Below, one piece after another: positions 1 through 6,886 of a stretch of DNA of 64,000 nt. Both the position numbers and the translations under genes were made by a program. The stretch's first letter is position 1, and every line of letters begins with the position of its first letter. The DNA lies in assembly GCA_045611845.1 (NCBI GenBank), contig JAZKXZ010000004.1, positions 1 to 64,000 on the forward strand, given 5' to 3'. This DNA comes from Enterocola sp045611845. GTDB lineage: Bacteria; Bacteroidota; Bacteroidia; Bacteroidales; Paludibacteraceae. The notes under the pieces were generated by a model, which ran no database searches, was not told the DNA's origin, and worked only from the letters and a program-made list of their open reading frames with translations.

Positions 1-874
1 CAGGAAGTTCTTTTACATTTATTTGTGCACCACTAAACTTAAGACTTTTCTTTACATCTTGATAAGATTGGAAGAAGTCATCGAATATACTTTGATGACG
101 AGAAGAAGATGTTCTCATTCTTAAAACTACTTCTACATTGCCACCATCTATATTGATTTTTCCTGCATGTTGAGGGAAAATTATACATTGTTTTAACACA
201 ATAGTGTTATAGTTGTATCCATCTACATGCTCCACTACCCAAGATCTATTTGGATCTAAATCTATATCTTGAACGAAGAAATCTTTAAATTCTGGGAATT
301 TGGCGCCACCCACTTGTACCACGTCTAAACGGGTATAAAGTTTATAGGTAACTTGAATGGCTTCTTGTTCGTAAACTTTTGTTTTGGTAAAATGTTGTTT
401 AACGAATATTTGTTCGTTGTTTACATTTGCCACTGAAGAATTATCTACAGGAAGTCCTTGTGAAGAAGAAGATGATGATGAAGGTTGTTTATCGGCTGGA
501 AGTACCTCTATCTTCACAGAATTACTAGTATATTTATCACCACTAATTACAATTGTAGCAGGTGCAATAGTATATTTACCAGGCTCTTTACCTGCAAGCA
601 TATAAGTGTAGGTAATTTGAGTACTGCTTGTAGCCTTACCATTTACAATCTGGAAACTACTGCTGTGTGAAGTAGAAGGACCAAAAAGCACATCGAAATC
701 TGAAATTTCTGGCACTCTAAGGTCTTTTCCTTCTTTATTTACGGTATAAACTAGTTTAAACTGCTGACCAGACACCACTGTAGAAGGAGCTTTACAAGTA
801 AAGCTAATTTCCTCTGCAAATAGTGCCAATGCAGAAATCCATAATAAAAATCCTATAAATAATTTTCTATTCAT
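1..874 (-). CDS. batD: BatD, N-terminal part (runs off the left edge)
   Basis: The reading frame is open from an ATG at 872-874 to base 1, giving about 291 residues. It starts with a signal peptide (MNRKLFIGFLLWISALALFA), followed by beta-rich sequence typical of the BatD oxygen-tolerance family: immunoglobulin-like folds on the periplasmic side of a membrane-anchored protein. A poly-serine linker, encoded by AGA/TGA-like triplets near 462-484, separates two such folds. The gene is the last one visible of a run from moxR and begins 4 bases after batC ends. The family is thought to work with the BatA/BatB von Willebrand proteins; its molecular role is not settled. The C-terminal membrane helix and any batE lie outside the window. 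Confidence 0.88.
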   Translation of the reverse strand, partial: MNRKLFIGFLLWISALALFAEEISFTCKAPSTVVSGQQFKLVYTVNKEGKDLRVPEISDFDVLFGPSTSHSSSFQIVNGKATSSTQITYTYMLAGKEPGKYTIAPATIVISGDKYTSNSVKIEVLPADKQPSSSSSSSQGLPVDNSSVANVNNEQIFVKQHFTKTKVYEQEAIQVTYKLYTRLDVVQVGGAKFPEFKDFFVQDIDLDPNRSWVVEHVDGYNYNTIVLKQCIIFPQHAGKINIDGGNVEVVLRMRTSSSRHQSIFDDFFQSYQDVKKSLKFSGAQINVKELP

Positions 875-878
875 CTTT

Positions 879-1571
879 TTACCAATCCTTTTCTAAACTT
901 CTTTGACCGCCTTTTCTGCGTTGCATTTCTTCTTGAAGTTGTTTTTCGTCTTGTGAGAATGCCTCTAAGATTTGCTCTGCTGTTTCTTGAGACATTTCTT
1001 CTTTATTTTGTTGCTGTTGTTGCTGCTCTTGTTGTTGTTCTTCTTTTTTCTCTTCTTGTTTATCTTGGTTTTGCTCTTGCTCTTTTTTATCCTTATTTTG
1101 ATCTTTGTTTTGATCGTTTTTCTGATTTTGTTGTTGCTGTTGTTGAGCTTTAAGTTTCTTTTGAGCCAAAGCCAAATTAAATCTTGTTTCTTCGTCTTTA
1201 GGATTGTTTTTCAAAGCATTTTTATACGCTTCTACACTATTTCCATAGTCTTCTGCTTTATACAAAGCATTTCCTAAATTGTGATAAATAGAAGAGAGTT
1301 TTTCTTTCTCGTCTGTCAATTTGGTTGCTTTTTCAAACTCAGTTGCAGCCTCTTTAAACTTCTCTTGTTTGTATAAAGAGTTACCCAAGTTGTAAGAAGA
1401 TTCAACAGAATATTTATCTGCCTGAATACCCTTTCTATACTCTACTTCTGCATCTGTATATTTTTCATCTTCATAATTGCTATTACCACTTCTAATAGAG
1501 GGATTTGCCTTATAAGCATATGCAGAAATAAAAGTGAACAAAGTTAATAAAGATATCGCGATTCTTAACAT
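879..1571 (-). CDS. batC: BatC-like TPR protein
   Basis: This 230-residue protein has a short N-terminal signal or anchor segment, then about three tetratricopeptide repeats (roughly residues 25-125, with YNLGNSLYKQ and YHNLGNALYKAEDY motifs). A tail of some 65 residues follows, almost entirely Gln, Lys, Glu, Asn and Asp, and then a compact conserved-looking end (EKDW). TPRs are protein-binding scaffolds, so a role in assembling the Bat complex is inferred. Its ATG overlaps the batB stop by one base and batD follows after 4 bases, so translation is probably coupled. The poly-Gln tract is encoded by mixed CAA/CAG codons. Confidence 0.85.
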   Translation of the reverse strand: MLRIAISLLTLFTFISAYAYKANPSIRSGNSNYEDEKYTDAEVEYRKGIQADKYSVESSYNLGNSLYKQEKFKEAATEFEKATKLTDEKEKLSSIYHNLGNALYKAEDYGNSVEAYKNALKNNPKDEETRFNLALAQKKLKAQQQQQQNQKNDQNKDQNKDKKEQEQNQDKQEEKKEEQQQEQQQQQQNKEEMSQETAEQILEAFSQDEKQLQEEMQRRKGGQRSLEKDW

Positions 1572-2593
1572 TATGAGAATAATTTTATGTTTTTAAATAA
1601 CGGATTTTTTCTTTCTAGGAAGATACATTCCAATACAAGTAGCACTAAAACTATCCAAGCAATTGCTATATATTGTTCGTTGTATTGAGAATATACTTGT
1701 GATTCTATCTCAGATTTTGTTAGTTTATCTAATTCAGAAGATAGTGCTCTCACTGCAGATGAAGAGTTATCTACTCTTACATACATACCACCACCAGCTG
1801 TAGCAATTTCTGCACACATAGTTTCGTTGAGTTTGGTTACAACCACATTTCCATCCTTATCTTTTCTAAAACTTTGTGTTCCTGCAATAGGAATTGGAGC
1901 ACCTTCTGGTGTACCTACACCCATCACATTCACTGTAATGCCATTTTTAAGTGCTTCTTGTGCCATTTTCACAGCATCGTCTTCGTGGTTTTCACCATCT
2001 GTGATTATGATAATACTTTTACCCACATTGGTATCGGTGCTAGAGAAAAGCTGCATAGAACGCTTAATTGCCATACCAATAGCTGTACCTTGCACTGGCA
2101 CCATACCAGGATTTATATTAGATAAAAACATCTTGGCAGAAGAAACGTCAGTGGTTAGTGGCATTTGCACATAAGCGTCACCTGCAAATATCATTAGTGC
2201 CACTTTATCATTTTGTAGATTGTCTATTAAGTGATTCAACACTCTTTTTGCACGAGACATTCTATCTGGTTTCAAGTCTTGTGAAAGCATAGAGTTTGAC
2301 ACGTCCACTGCTATTACAAGTTCCACACCTTGACGTTTTTGTTTCTCAAGTTTTGTTCCAAACTGCGGACCTGCCATCATAAAGATAGAAAGTATCAACG
2401 CTGTTAGAAGTAAATAAAACTTCACTCTAGGACGTATATGAGAAGCCTCTGGCATAAGTACTCTTAAAAGAGCTTTATTCCCAAGAGTTTTTAATCTCTT
2501 AGATTTTATAATAAGTGCATAATAGAAGAAACCTATTAAAACAGGTATCAACATTAGCAAATAAAGATATTCTGGACGAGCAAATCTGAACAT
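1571..2593 (-). CDS. batB: BatB, von Willebrand factor A membrane protein
   Basis: This 340-residue protein has two N-terminal membrane helices (about 8-28 and 58-75), a VWA domain and a C-terminal helix (about 310-328). The metal-binding MIDAS motif is complete: DVSNS at about 97-101, with a later TDGE. The VWA domain should face the periplasm or cytoplasm close to the membrane and bind partners through a divalent cation. It lies 6 bases after batA and overlaps batC by one base. In Bacteroides the bat genes are linked to aerotolerance; that is family knowledge, not visible here. Confidence 0.92.
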   Translation of the reverse strand: MFRFARPEYLYLLMLIPVLIGFFYYALIIKSKRLKTLGNKALLRVLMPEASHIRPRVKFYLLLTALILSIFMMAGPQFGTKLEKQKRQGVELVIAVDVSNSMLSQDLKPDRMSRAKRVLNHLIDNLQNDKVALMIFAGDAYVQMPLTTDVSSAKMFLSNINPGMVPVQGTAIGMAIKRSMQLFSSTDTNVGKSIIIITDGENHEDDAVKMAQEALKNGITVNVMGVGTPEGAPIPIAGTQSFRKDKDGNVVVTKLNETMCAEIATAGGGMYVRVDNSSSAVRALSSELDKLTKSEIESQVYSQYNEQYIAIAWIVLVLLVLECIFLERKNPLFKNIKLFS

Positions 2594-2599
2594 AATGCG

Positions 2600-3586
2600 T
2601 TATGGAATAGATTTAAACACTGTATTTCTTAATGTAATTTCACCTATTAGGCAAACAACCAAAGCTAAAATAAACCAATGATACAATTCTTCTTTTTTAT
2701 TAAATTCTTTCACTTGTATCTTAGTTTTTTCTAGTTGGTCAATCTCTTTGTAAATAGAAGCAAGACTTCTTGTATCTGTTGCTCTAAAATATTCACCACC
2801 AGTGGTTTCTGCTATATTCTTAAGAGATTCTTCGTCGATATCCACTTCCACATCTTGATATTGAACACCATAAGGAGTTTGGAATGGATAAGGAGCCATA
2901 CCACGTGTACCTACACCAATGGTATAAACTCGAATGCCAAAACTTTTAGCTATTTCGCCAGCGGTAGAAGGTGCAATTTGTCCTCTATTATTTGAACCAT
3001 CGGTAAGCAAGATAATAACCTTAGATTTTGCTTTACTATCTTTAATTCTGTTCACTGCTGTAGCAAGGCCAGAACCAATAGCAGTACCATCTTCTATCAT
3101 ACCACTTTCTATACCATTAAGCAGATTGATTAATTCTGCATGGTTCACTGTAAGTGGACATTGAGTAAAACTCTCACCTGCAAACACTACAAGACCAATA
3201 TTATCGTTTCTACGAGAAGAGATAAACTCTGTTGCCACTTTTTTAGCTGCTCTAAGTCTGTTTGGCTTAAGGTCTTCTGCAAGCATACTTGAAGAAATAT
3301 CCACAGACATAACTATATCTATACCTTCTGTGGTTTGATTACTCCAACTATCACTCTTTTGTGGACGTGCAATAGCTATAATAAGCGCAGCAAGTGCCAA
3401 CATATGAAGTGCAAGTGGCAAGTATCTCAAATAATGCTTATAACTTTTAGGCATTTCTTGAAACACCTTGGTAGAAGAGAATCTTATTTCTGCTGTAAGC
3501 CTTTTTCTGTTATAGAAATAATATGCCAATATAGCAGGGATTATAAGTAGCAGCAATAAACACCATGGATTAGCAAATGTTATCAT
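2600..3586 (-). CDS. batA: BatA, von Willebrand factor A membrane protein
   Basis: This 328-residue paralogue of BatB has the same plan: helices near residues 8-26 and 55-73, a VWA domain and a C-terminal helix near 305-322. The MIDAS motif reads DISSS at about 96-100, followed by TDGS. Both copies also carry an EDLKPNR/QDLKPDR stretch just after the MIDAS. The start ATG overlaps the stop of the upstream gene by 4 bases, so co-translation is likely. It is probably paired with BatB in one membrane complex tied to the MoxR ATPase; that is inference from family and context. Confidence 0.92.
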   Translation of the reverse strand: MITFANPWCLLLLLIIPAILAYYFYNRKRLTAEIRFSSTKVFQEMPKSYKHYLRYLPLALHMLALAALIIAIARPQKSDSWSNQTTEGIDIVMSVDISSSMLAEDLKPNRLRAAKKVATEFISSRRNDNIGLVVFAGESFTQCPLTVNHAELINLLNGIESGMIEDGTAIGSGLATAVNRIKDSKAKSKVIILLTDGSNNRGQIAPSTAGEIAKSFGIRVYTIGVGTRGMAPYPFQTPYGVQYQDVEVDIDEESLKNIAETTGGEYFRATDTRSLASIYKEIDQLEKTKIQVKEFNKKEELYHWFILALVVCLIGEITLRNTVFKSIP

Positions 3587-4548
3587 TCTTCAATCGGTTT
3601 TTCTGTTTCTTGTTTTTCGTTAGTTTCTTCTGCTTCTTCTTTAGTAGTTTTCTCTACTATTAAAAAGGCATTTAAAACCATTCTTTCATTTTCGTTTTCA
3701 AGTGGAACAAATTTAGCAAACTTCACTAAATCTGATAGTTCTAGCATTTCTTTTAGAACAAGTCTTATTTCATCTAGCTCTTTATTTTTCTTTACCAATG
3801 CCACAATCTCGTCTGTGGTTAGCTCCATTGCATTTATATCGTAACCTCCTTCTAAATATTCACGAATAACATCGGTAACCTCTGTATAGAATTGTTTAAT
3901 CTGACCTTGTTGCCAAATCTTTTCTGTTTTAATTTGTTCCAATTTTTGAAGAGCCACCACGTGTGCAGGAAGAACTACTTCTGGTGTTTCTGGTAATATT
4001 TTTACCTTTTTGTTGAATACAAATCTCATTAGTAGTAATACAACTATCACCACAACAAGTACTCCTGCCAGCCCCATACCTGTCCATTTTGCTAGTTCCA
4101 CCCATGAGAATGGCGCAGACATAATTGCTTTTTCTGCATTAATATCGTCTGCATTTTCATCTACTGGCACTGTATTTACTGTTAGTCCTACAGGGTTTGT
4201 ATAAACTTTTTCTGTAGTAGTTTCAAATAGTAGTTCTGGAATGTAATAAAAACCACTATCATACGATGTTACCAGAAATTCTGAAATAATAGACATTCTG
4301 CCATCAGACAGTTTTGTGGTGTCTGTTTTTAACTTTTCTAATATCTGCACATTGGTAGCAAGGGTATCTGAGAATTGTGGCCATGATACCTTTTCGGTTT
4401 CATCTTGCATCAATTCTAACTTAAATTTTGCTTGTTCACCTATAAGAATTTCTGTTGGCTCCAATGAGGCATTTACAGAAATTTCTCCTGCAAATGTGAT
4501 ATTTACCAGCGAAAAGGCTAAAAATATAGACAAAAAGAACTTTTTCAT
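3583..4548 (-). CDS. Membrane protein of the Bat operon (BatD-like fold)
   Basis: This 321-residue protein has a signal peptide (about 1-20), an extracytoplasmic beta-rich region (about 21-150), one membrane helix (about 156-178) and a cytoplasmic helical domain of about 120 residues. The tail is rich in Glu and Lys. The architecture resembles the C-terminal half of BatD. Such a gene sits between the DUF58 gene and batA in other Bacteroidales, usually unnamed. It is 1 base downstream of the DUF58 gene and overlaps batA. I infer a scaffold or adaptor role for the Bat/MoxR complex; no catalytic motif is seen. Confidence 0.7.
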   Translation of the reverse strand: MKKFFLSIFLAFSLVNITFAGEISVNASLEPTEILIGEQAKFKLELMQDETEKVSWPQFSDTLATNVQILEKLKTDTTKLSDGRMSIISEFLVTSYDSGFYYIPELLFETTTEKVYTNPVGLTVNTVPVDENADDINAEKAIMSAPFSWVELAKWTGMGLAGVLVVVIVVLLLMRFVFNKKVKILPETPEVVLPAHVVALQKLEQIKTEKIWQQGQIKQFYTEVTDVIREYLEGGYDINAMELTTDEIVALVKKNKELDEIRLVLKEMLELSDLVKFAKFVPLENENERMVLNAFLIVEKTTKEEAEETNEKQETEKPIEE

Positions 4549-4549
4549 A

Positions 4550-5416
4550 TTATCCTCGCATTCTAAACAGATTAATCAATGCTTTAACATAATCATCGTC
4601 GGTGCTTATAGAAACCATATCCACTTTGTTTTTTTGGAAATTCTTTTTCAATGTGGCTTGTTGTTTGTTCCAATGGTCTTTGTAGCGCATTCTCACATCT
4701 GTGCTAGAGGTATCCACATAAATGGTTTCATTTGTTTCTGCGTCTATCATTTTCACCCAACCCACATTTGGAATTTCTGTATCTTTTGGGTCGTAAACTT
4801 GCACTGCCACTAAGTCGTGACGGTTTGACGCTACCATAAGTGGTTTTTCAAAATCTGGCGAAATAAAGTCAGAAATTAAGAACGCTGTACAACGTTTCTT
4901 AATCACATTTCTGAAATATTCCAACACTACAGACACATCTGTTTTGTTGCTTTCTGGTTTAAACTCTATAAGCTCACGAATAATGTATAAAACGTGTTTT
5001 TTACCTTTTTGCGGAGCAATAAATTTCTCAATCTTATCTGAGAAGAAAATCACCCCTATCTTGTCGTTGTTTTGAAGAGAAGAGAATGCAAGAGTAGCTG
5101 CAAGTTCTGTAATTACAGAGCGTTTTGTTTGTGTTGTGGTACCAAAATCGCTACTTCCAGACACGTCTATAAGAAGCATAAAGGTAAGTTCTCTTTCTTC
5201 TTCAAAAATCTTCACAAAAGGGTGATTGAAACGCGCTGTCACGTTCCAATCTATATTTCTAATATCGTCGCCCACTTGATACTCGCGCACTTCTGAGAAT
5301 GCCATACCCCTACCCTTGAAGGCAGAGTGATATTGTCCCGCAAAAATATTTTGCGAAAGCCCACGAGTTTTAATCTCAATCTGACGTACTTTTTTTAATA
5401 ATTCGTTTGTTTCCAC
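4550..5416 (-). CDS. DUF58 domain protein (MoxR-associated)
   Basis: This 288-residue soluble protein carries the DUF58 signature GDDIRNIDWNVTAR at about 49-62. It is followed by a von Willebrand-like core with LLIDVSGSSDFG (about 81-92). Members almost always sit next to a moxR-type AAA+ ATPase and are presumed partners or substrates of it. Here moxR lies upstream with an unusually long 251-base gap filled with repeats. The protein has no membrane helix or signal peptide, so it should act in the cytoplasm. Function beyond this association is not known to me. Confidence 0.85.
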   Translation of the reverse strand: METNELLKKVRQIEIKTRGLSQNIFAGQYHSAFKGRGMAFSEVREYQVGDDIRNIDWNVTARFNHPFVKIFEEERELTFMLLIDVSGSSDFGTTTQTKRSVITELAATLAFSSLQNNDKIGVIFFSDKIEKFIAPQKGKKHVLYIIRELIEFKPESNKTDVSVVLEYFRNVIKKRCTAFLISDFISPDFEKPLMVASNRHDLVAVQVYDPKDTEIPNVGWVKMIDAETNETIYVDTSSTDVRMRYKDHWNKQQATLKKNFQKNKVDMVSISTDDDYVKALINLFRMRG

Positions 5417-5428
5417 TTCTGTTATAAA

Positions 5429-5461
5429 GTTAGGAGTGAGGAGTTAGGAGTTAGGAGTTAG
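5429..5461 (+). repeat. Heptamer array A (downstream of moxR)
   Basis: About 4.7 copies of a 7-base unit read GTTAGGA, GTGAGGA, GTTAGGA, GTTAGGA, GTTAG on the plus strand. The array begins 12 bases upstream of the DUF58 start codon (minus strand), so it falls in that gene's leader. The same unit recurs at 6707, 40430, 41466 (inverted) and 42750 (inverted). Confidence 0.9.
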
Positions 5462-5500
5462 AAATTTACCTGCCCCCTCTGAATATGACTTTTAATATTG

Positions 5501-5666
5501 ATTTTAGAGGAGGGATTTTTAGGCGTCCATTCTAAAATCGTTTGAGAGTGATTTTTAAAGGAGGAAGTTCTAGGCGTGTGAGTGCGAGCAACCGGAGTTT
5601 ATAAAACATAAATGAGGATTGCGAGCACGAGCAACAACGAGGAAATTACCCTTTAAAAACGCTCTC
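5501..5666. repeat. Intergenic composite repeat element between moxR and the DUF58 gene
   Basis: The gap holds an imperfect direct repeat of about 26 bases (5501-5526 and 5551-5577, both ending in AGGCGT). It also holds a second pair built on GCGAGCA (5584-5597 and 5620-5641). An imperfect inverted repeat of about 17 bases (5544-5561 against 5650-5666, GAGAG...TTTTTAAAGG) encloses the second half. No reading frame of note is present. The whole may be one copy of a dispersed non-coding element; its right arm reaches to 2 bases before the moxR stop codon. Confidence 0.55.
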
Positions 5667-5667
5667 A

Positions 5668-6663
5668 TTATGGTACTTCTACTATATTTAGGATTTCGCT
5701 TATCACATCTTCAGTAGTAATATTATTCGCTTCAGCTTCGTAAGTTAAGCCGATACGGTGACGAAGAACATCGTGACAAACGGCACGTACGTCTTCTGGA
5801 ATTACATAACCACGGTGTTTGATGAAGGCATATGCACGAGCAGCTAAAGCTAAACTAATAGAAGCACGAGGAGAGCCACCGAATGCAATCATACCTTTAA
5901 GGTCTGTTAGGCCGTAGGCTTGAGGATCACGGGTAGCAAACACAATATCAAGGATGTATTTTTCAATTTTTTCGTCTATGTAGATTTCACGAACCACGTT
6001 GCGTGCTTCGATAATTTCTTGAGCTTTTAGAATAGGTTTGATTGGTTCTGGTTTAGCACCAATATTTTGACGGATAATTAAGCGTTCTTCTTCTAAACGT
6101 GGATAAGAAACCACTACTTTAAGCATGAAACGGTCCACTTGAGCTTCTGGAAGAGGATATGTACCTTCTTGTTCAATAGGGTTTTGAGTAGCTAGTACTA
6201 GGAAAGGTTCGTCTAGTTTGTAAGTTGTATCCGCTAGGGTTACTTGACGCTCTTGCATTGCTTCTAGTAGAGCTGATTGCACTTTTGCAGGAGCACGGTT
6301 GATTTCGTCAGCTAGCACGAAGTTTGCAAAGATAGGTCCTTTTTTCACTACGAACTCTTCATTTTTTTGACTATAAATCATAGTACCTAAAACGTCGGCT
6401 GGTAGAAGGTCTGGAGTAAATTGGATACGACTATATTTGCTATCTACAAGTTGTGCTAGAGTTTTAATTGCTAGTGTTTTTGCTAGACCTGGCACACCTT
6501 CTAGAAGTACGTGACCGTCTGACAACAAGCCTATTAACAAAGATTCTACTAAGTGTTTTTGACCTACGATTACTTTATCCATTCCCATGGTAAGTACATC
6601 AATAAAGGCACTTTTTTGCTCAATGCGAGCATTTAATTCTCTAATGTCTACTACTTGACTCAT
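5668..6663 (-). CDS. moxR: MoxR-family AAA+ ATPase
   Basis: This 331-residue ATPase has Walker A GVPGLAKT at about 56-63, Walker B VLADEINRAP at about 116-125, the sensor-1 stretch ATQNP and a C-terminal lid domain. MoxR proteins are chaperone-like ATPases that act on VWA-domain proteins, which fits the DUF58, batA and batB genes downstream. The start (MSQVVDIREL) matches family length. The leader is long, and heptamer array B lies within it. The DUF58 gene follows only after 251 bases, so moxR may be partly uncoupled from the rest of the operon. Confidence 0.95.
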   Translation of the reverse strand: MSQVVDIRELNARIEQKSAFIDVLTMGMDKVIVGQKHLVESLLIGLLSDGHVLLEGVPGLAKTLAIKTLAQLVDSKYSRIQFTPDLLPADVLGTMIYSQKNEEFVVKKGPIFANFVLADEINRAPAKVQSALLEAMQERQVTLADTTYKLDEPFLVLATQNPIEQEGTYPLPEAQVDRFMLKVVVSYPRLEEERLIIRQNIGAKPEPIKPILKAQEIIEARNVVREIYIDEKIEKYILDIVFATRDPQAYGLTDLKGMIAFGGSPRASISLALAARAYAFIKHRGYVIPEDVRAVCHDVLRHRIGLTYEAEANNITTEDVISEILNIVEVP

Positions 6664-6706
6664 GATACTTATATTATTTTCAGTTATTGTTTGATACTTT
6701 AAAAAA

Positions 6707-6739
6707 GTGAGGAGTTAGGAGTGAGGAGTTAGGAGTTAA
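6707..6739 (+). repeat. Heptamer array B (moxR leader)
   Basis: About 4.7 units read GTGAGGA, GTTAGGA, GTGAGGA, GTTAGGA, GTTAA on the plus strand, the same strand and unit as array A. It lies 44 bases upstream of the moxR start codon, inside the likely transcript leader. Arrays A and B therefore bracket moxR as direct repeats. Confidence 0.9.
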
Positions 6740-6782
6740 ACCATTTTCCTTTATAAAATTCTAACTTTTAATTTAACAATTG

Positions 6783-6790
6783 CGAAGATA
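6783..6790 (-). promoter_or_regulatory. Possible -7 element for the moxR/bat operon
   Basis: Read on the minus strand this is TATCTTCG, one base off the Bacteroidota -7 consensus TAnnTTTG. It lies 120 bases upstream of moxR. I see no good TTTG element 19-21 bases further upstream, so support is weak. The remainder of the 6664-6886 gap is AT-rich with no other structure except array B and the promoter of the divergent gene. Confidence 0.35.
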
Positions 6791-6853
6791 GATAAAATGT
6801 TAAAACTAGGACATATAGATAAGTTTAAAAAGTTAAAATTAAATGTTAAAGAG

Positions 6854-6882
6854 TTTGAATAAAGAAAATATAAGTATCTTTG
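6854..6882 (+). promoter_or_regulatory. Promoter of the U32-family gene
   Basis: TTTG at 6854-6857 and TATCTTTG at 6875-6882 match the Bacteroidota promoter with a slightly short 17-base spacer. The -7 element ends only 4 bases before the first ATG (6887), so the transcript would start at or very near the start codon. Confidence 0.6.
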
Positions 6883-6886
6883 TACT

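Noticed and set aside
972..1277. 101-codon Leu/Phe-rich frame that looks like a membrane protein
   Set aside because: It is the mirror of the Gln/Lys/Glu-rich tail of batC; the hydrophobicity is produced by the repeat on the other strand.
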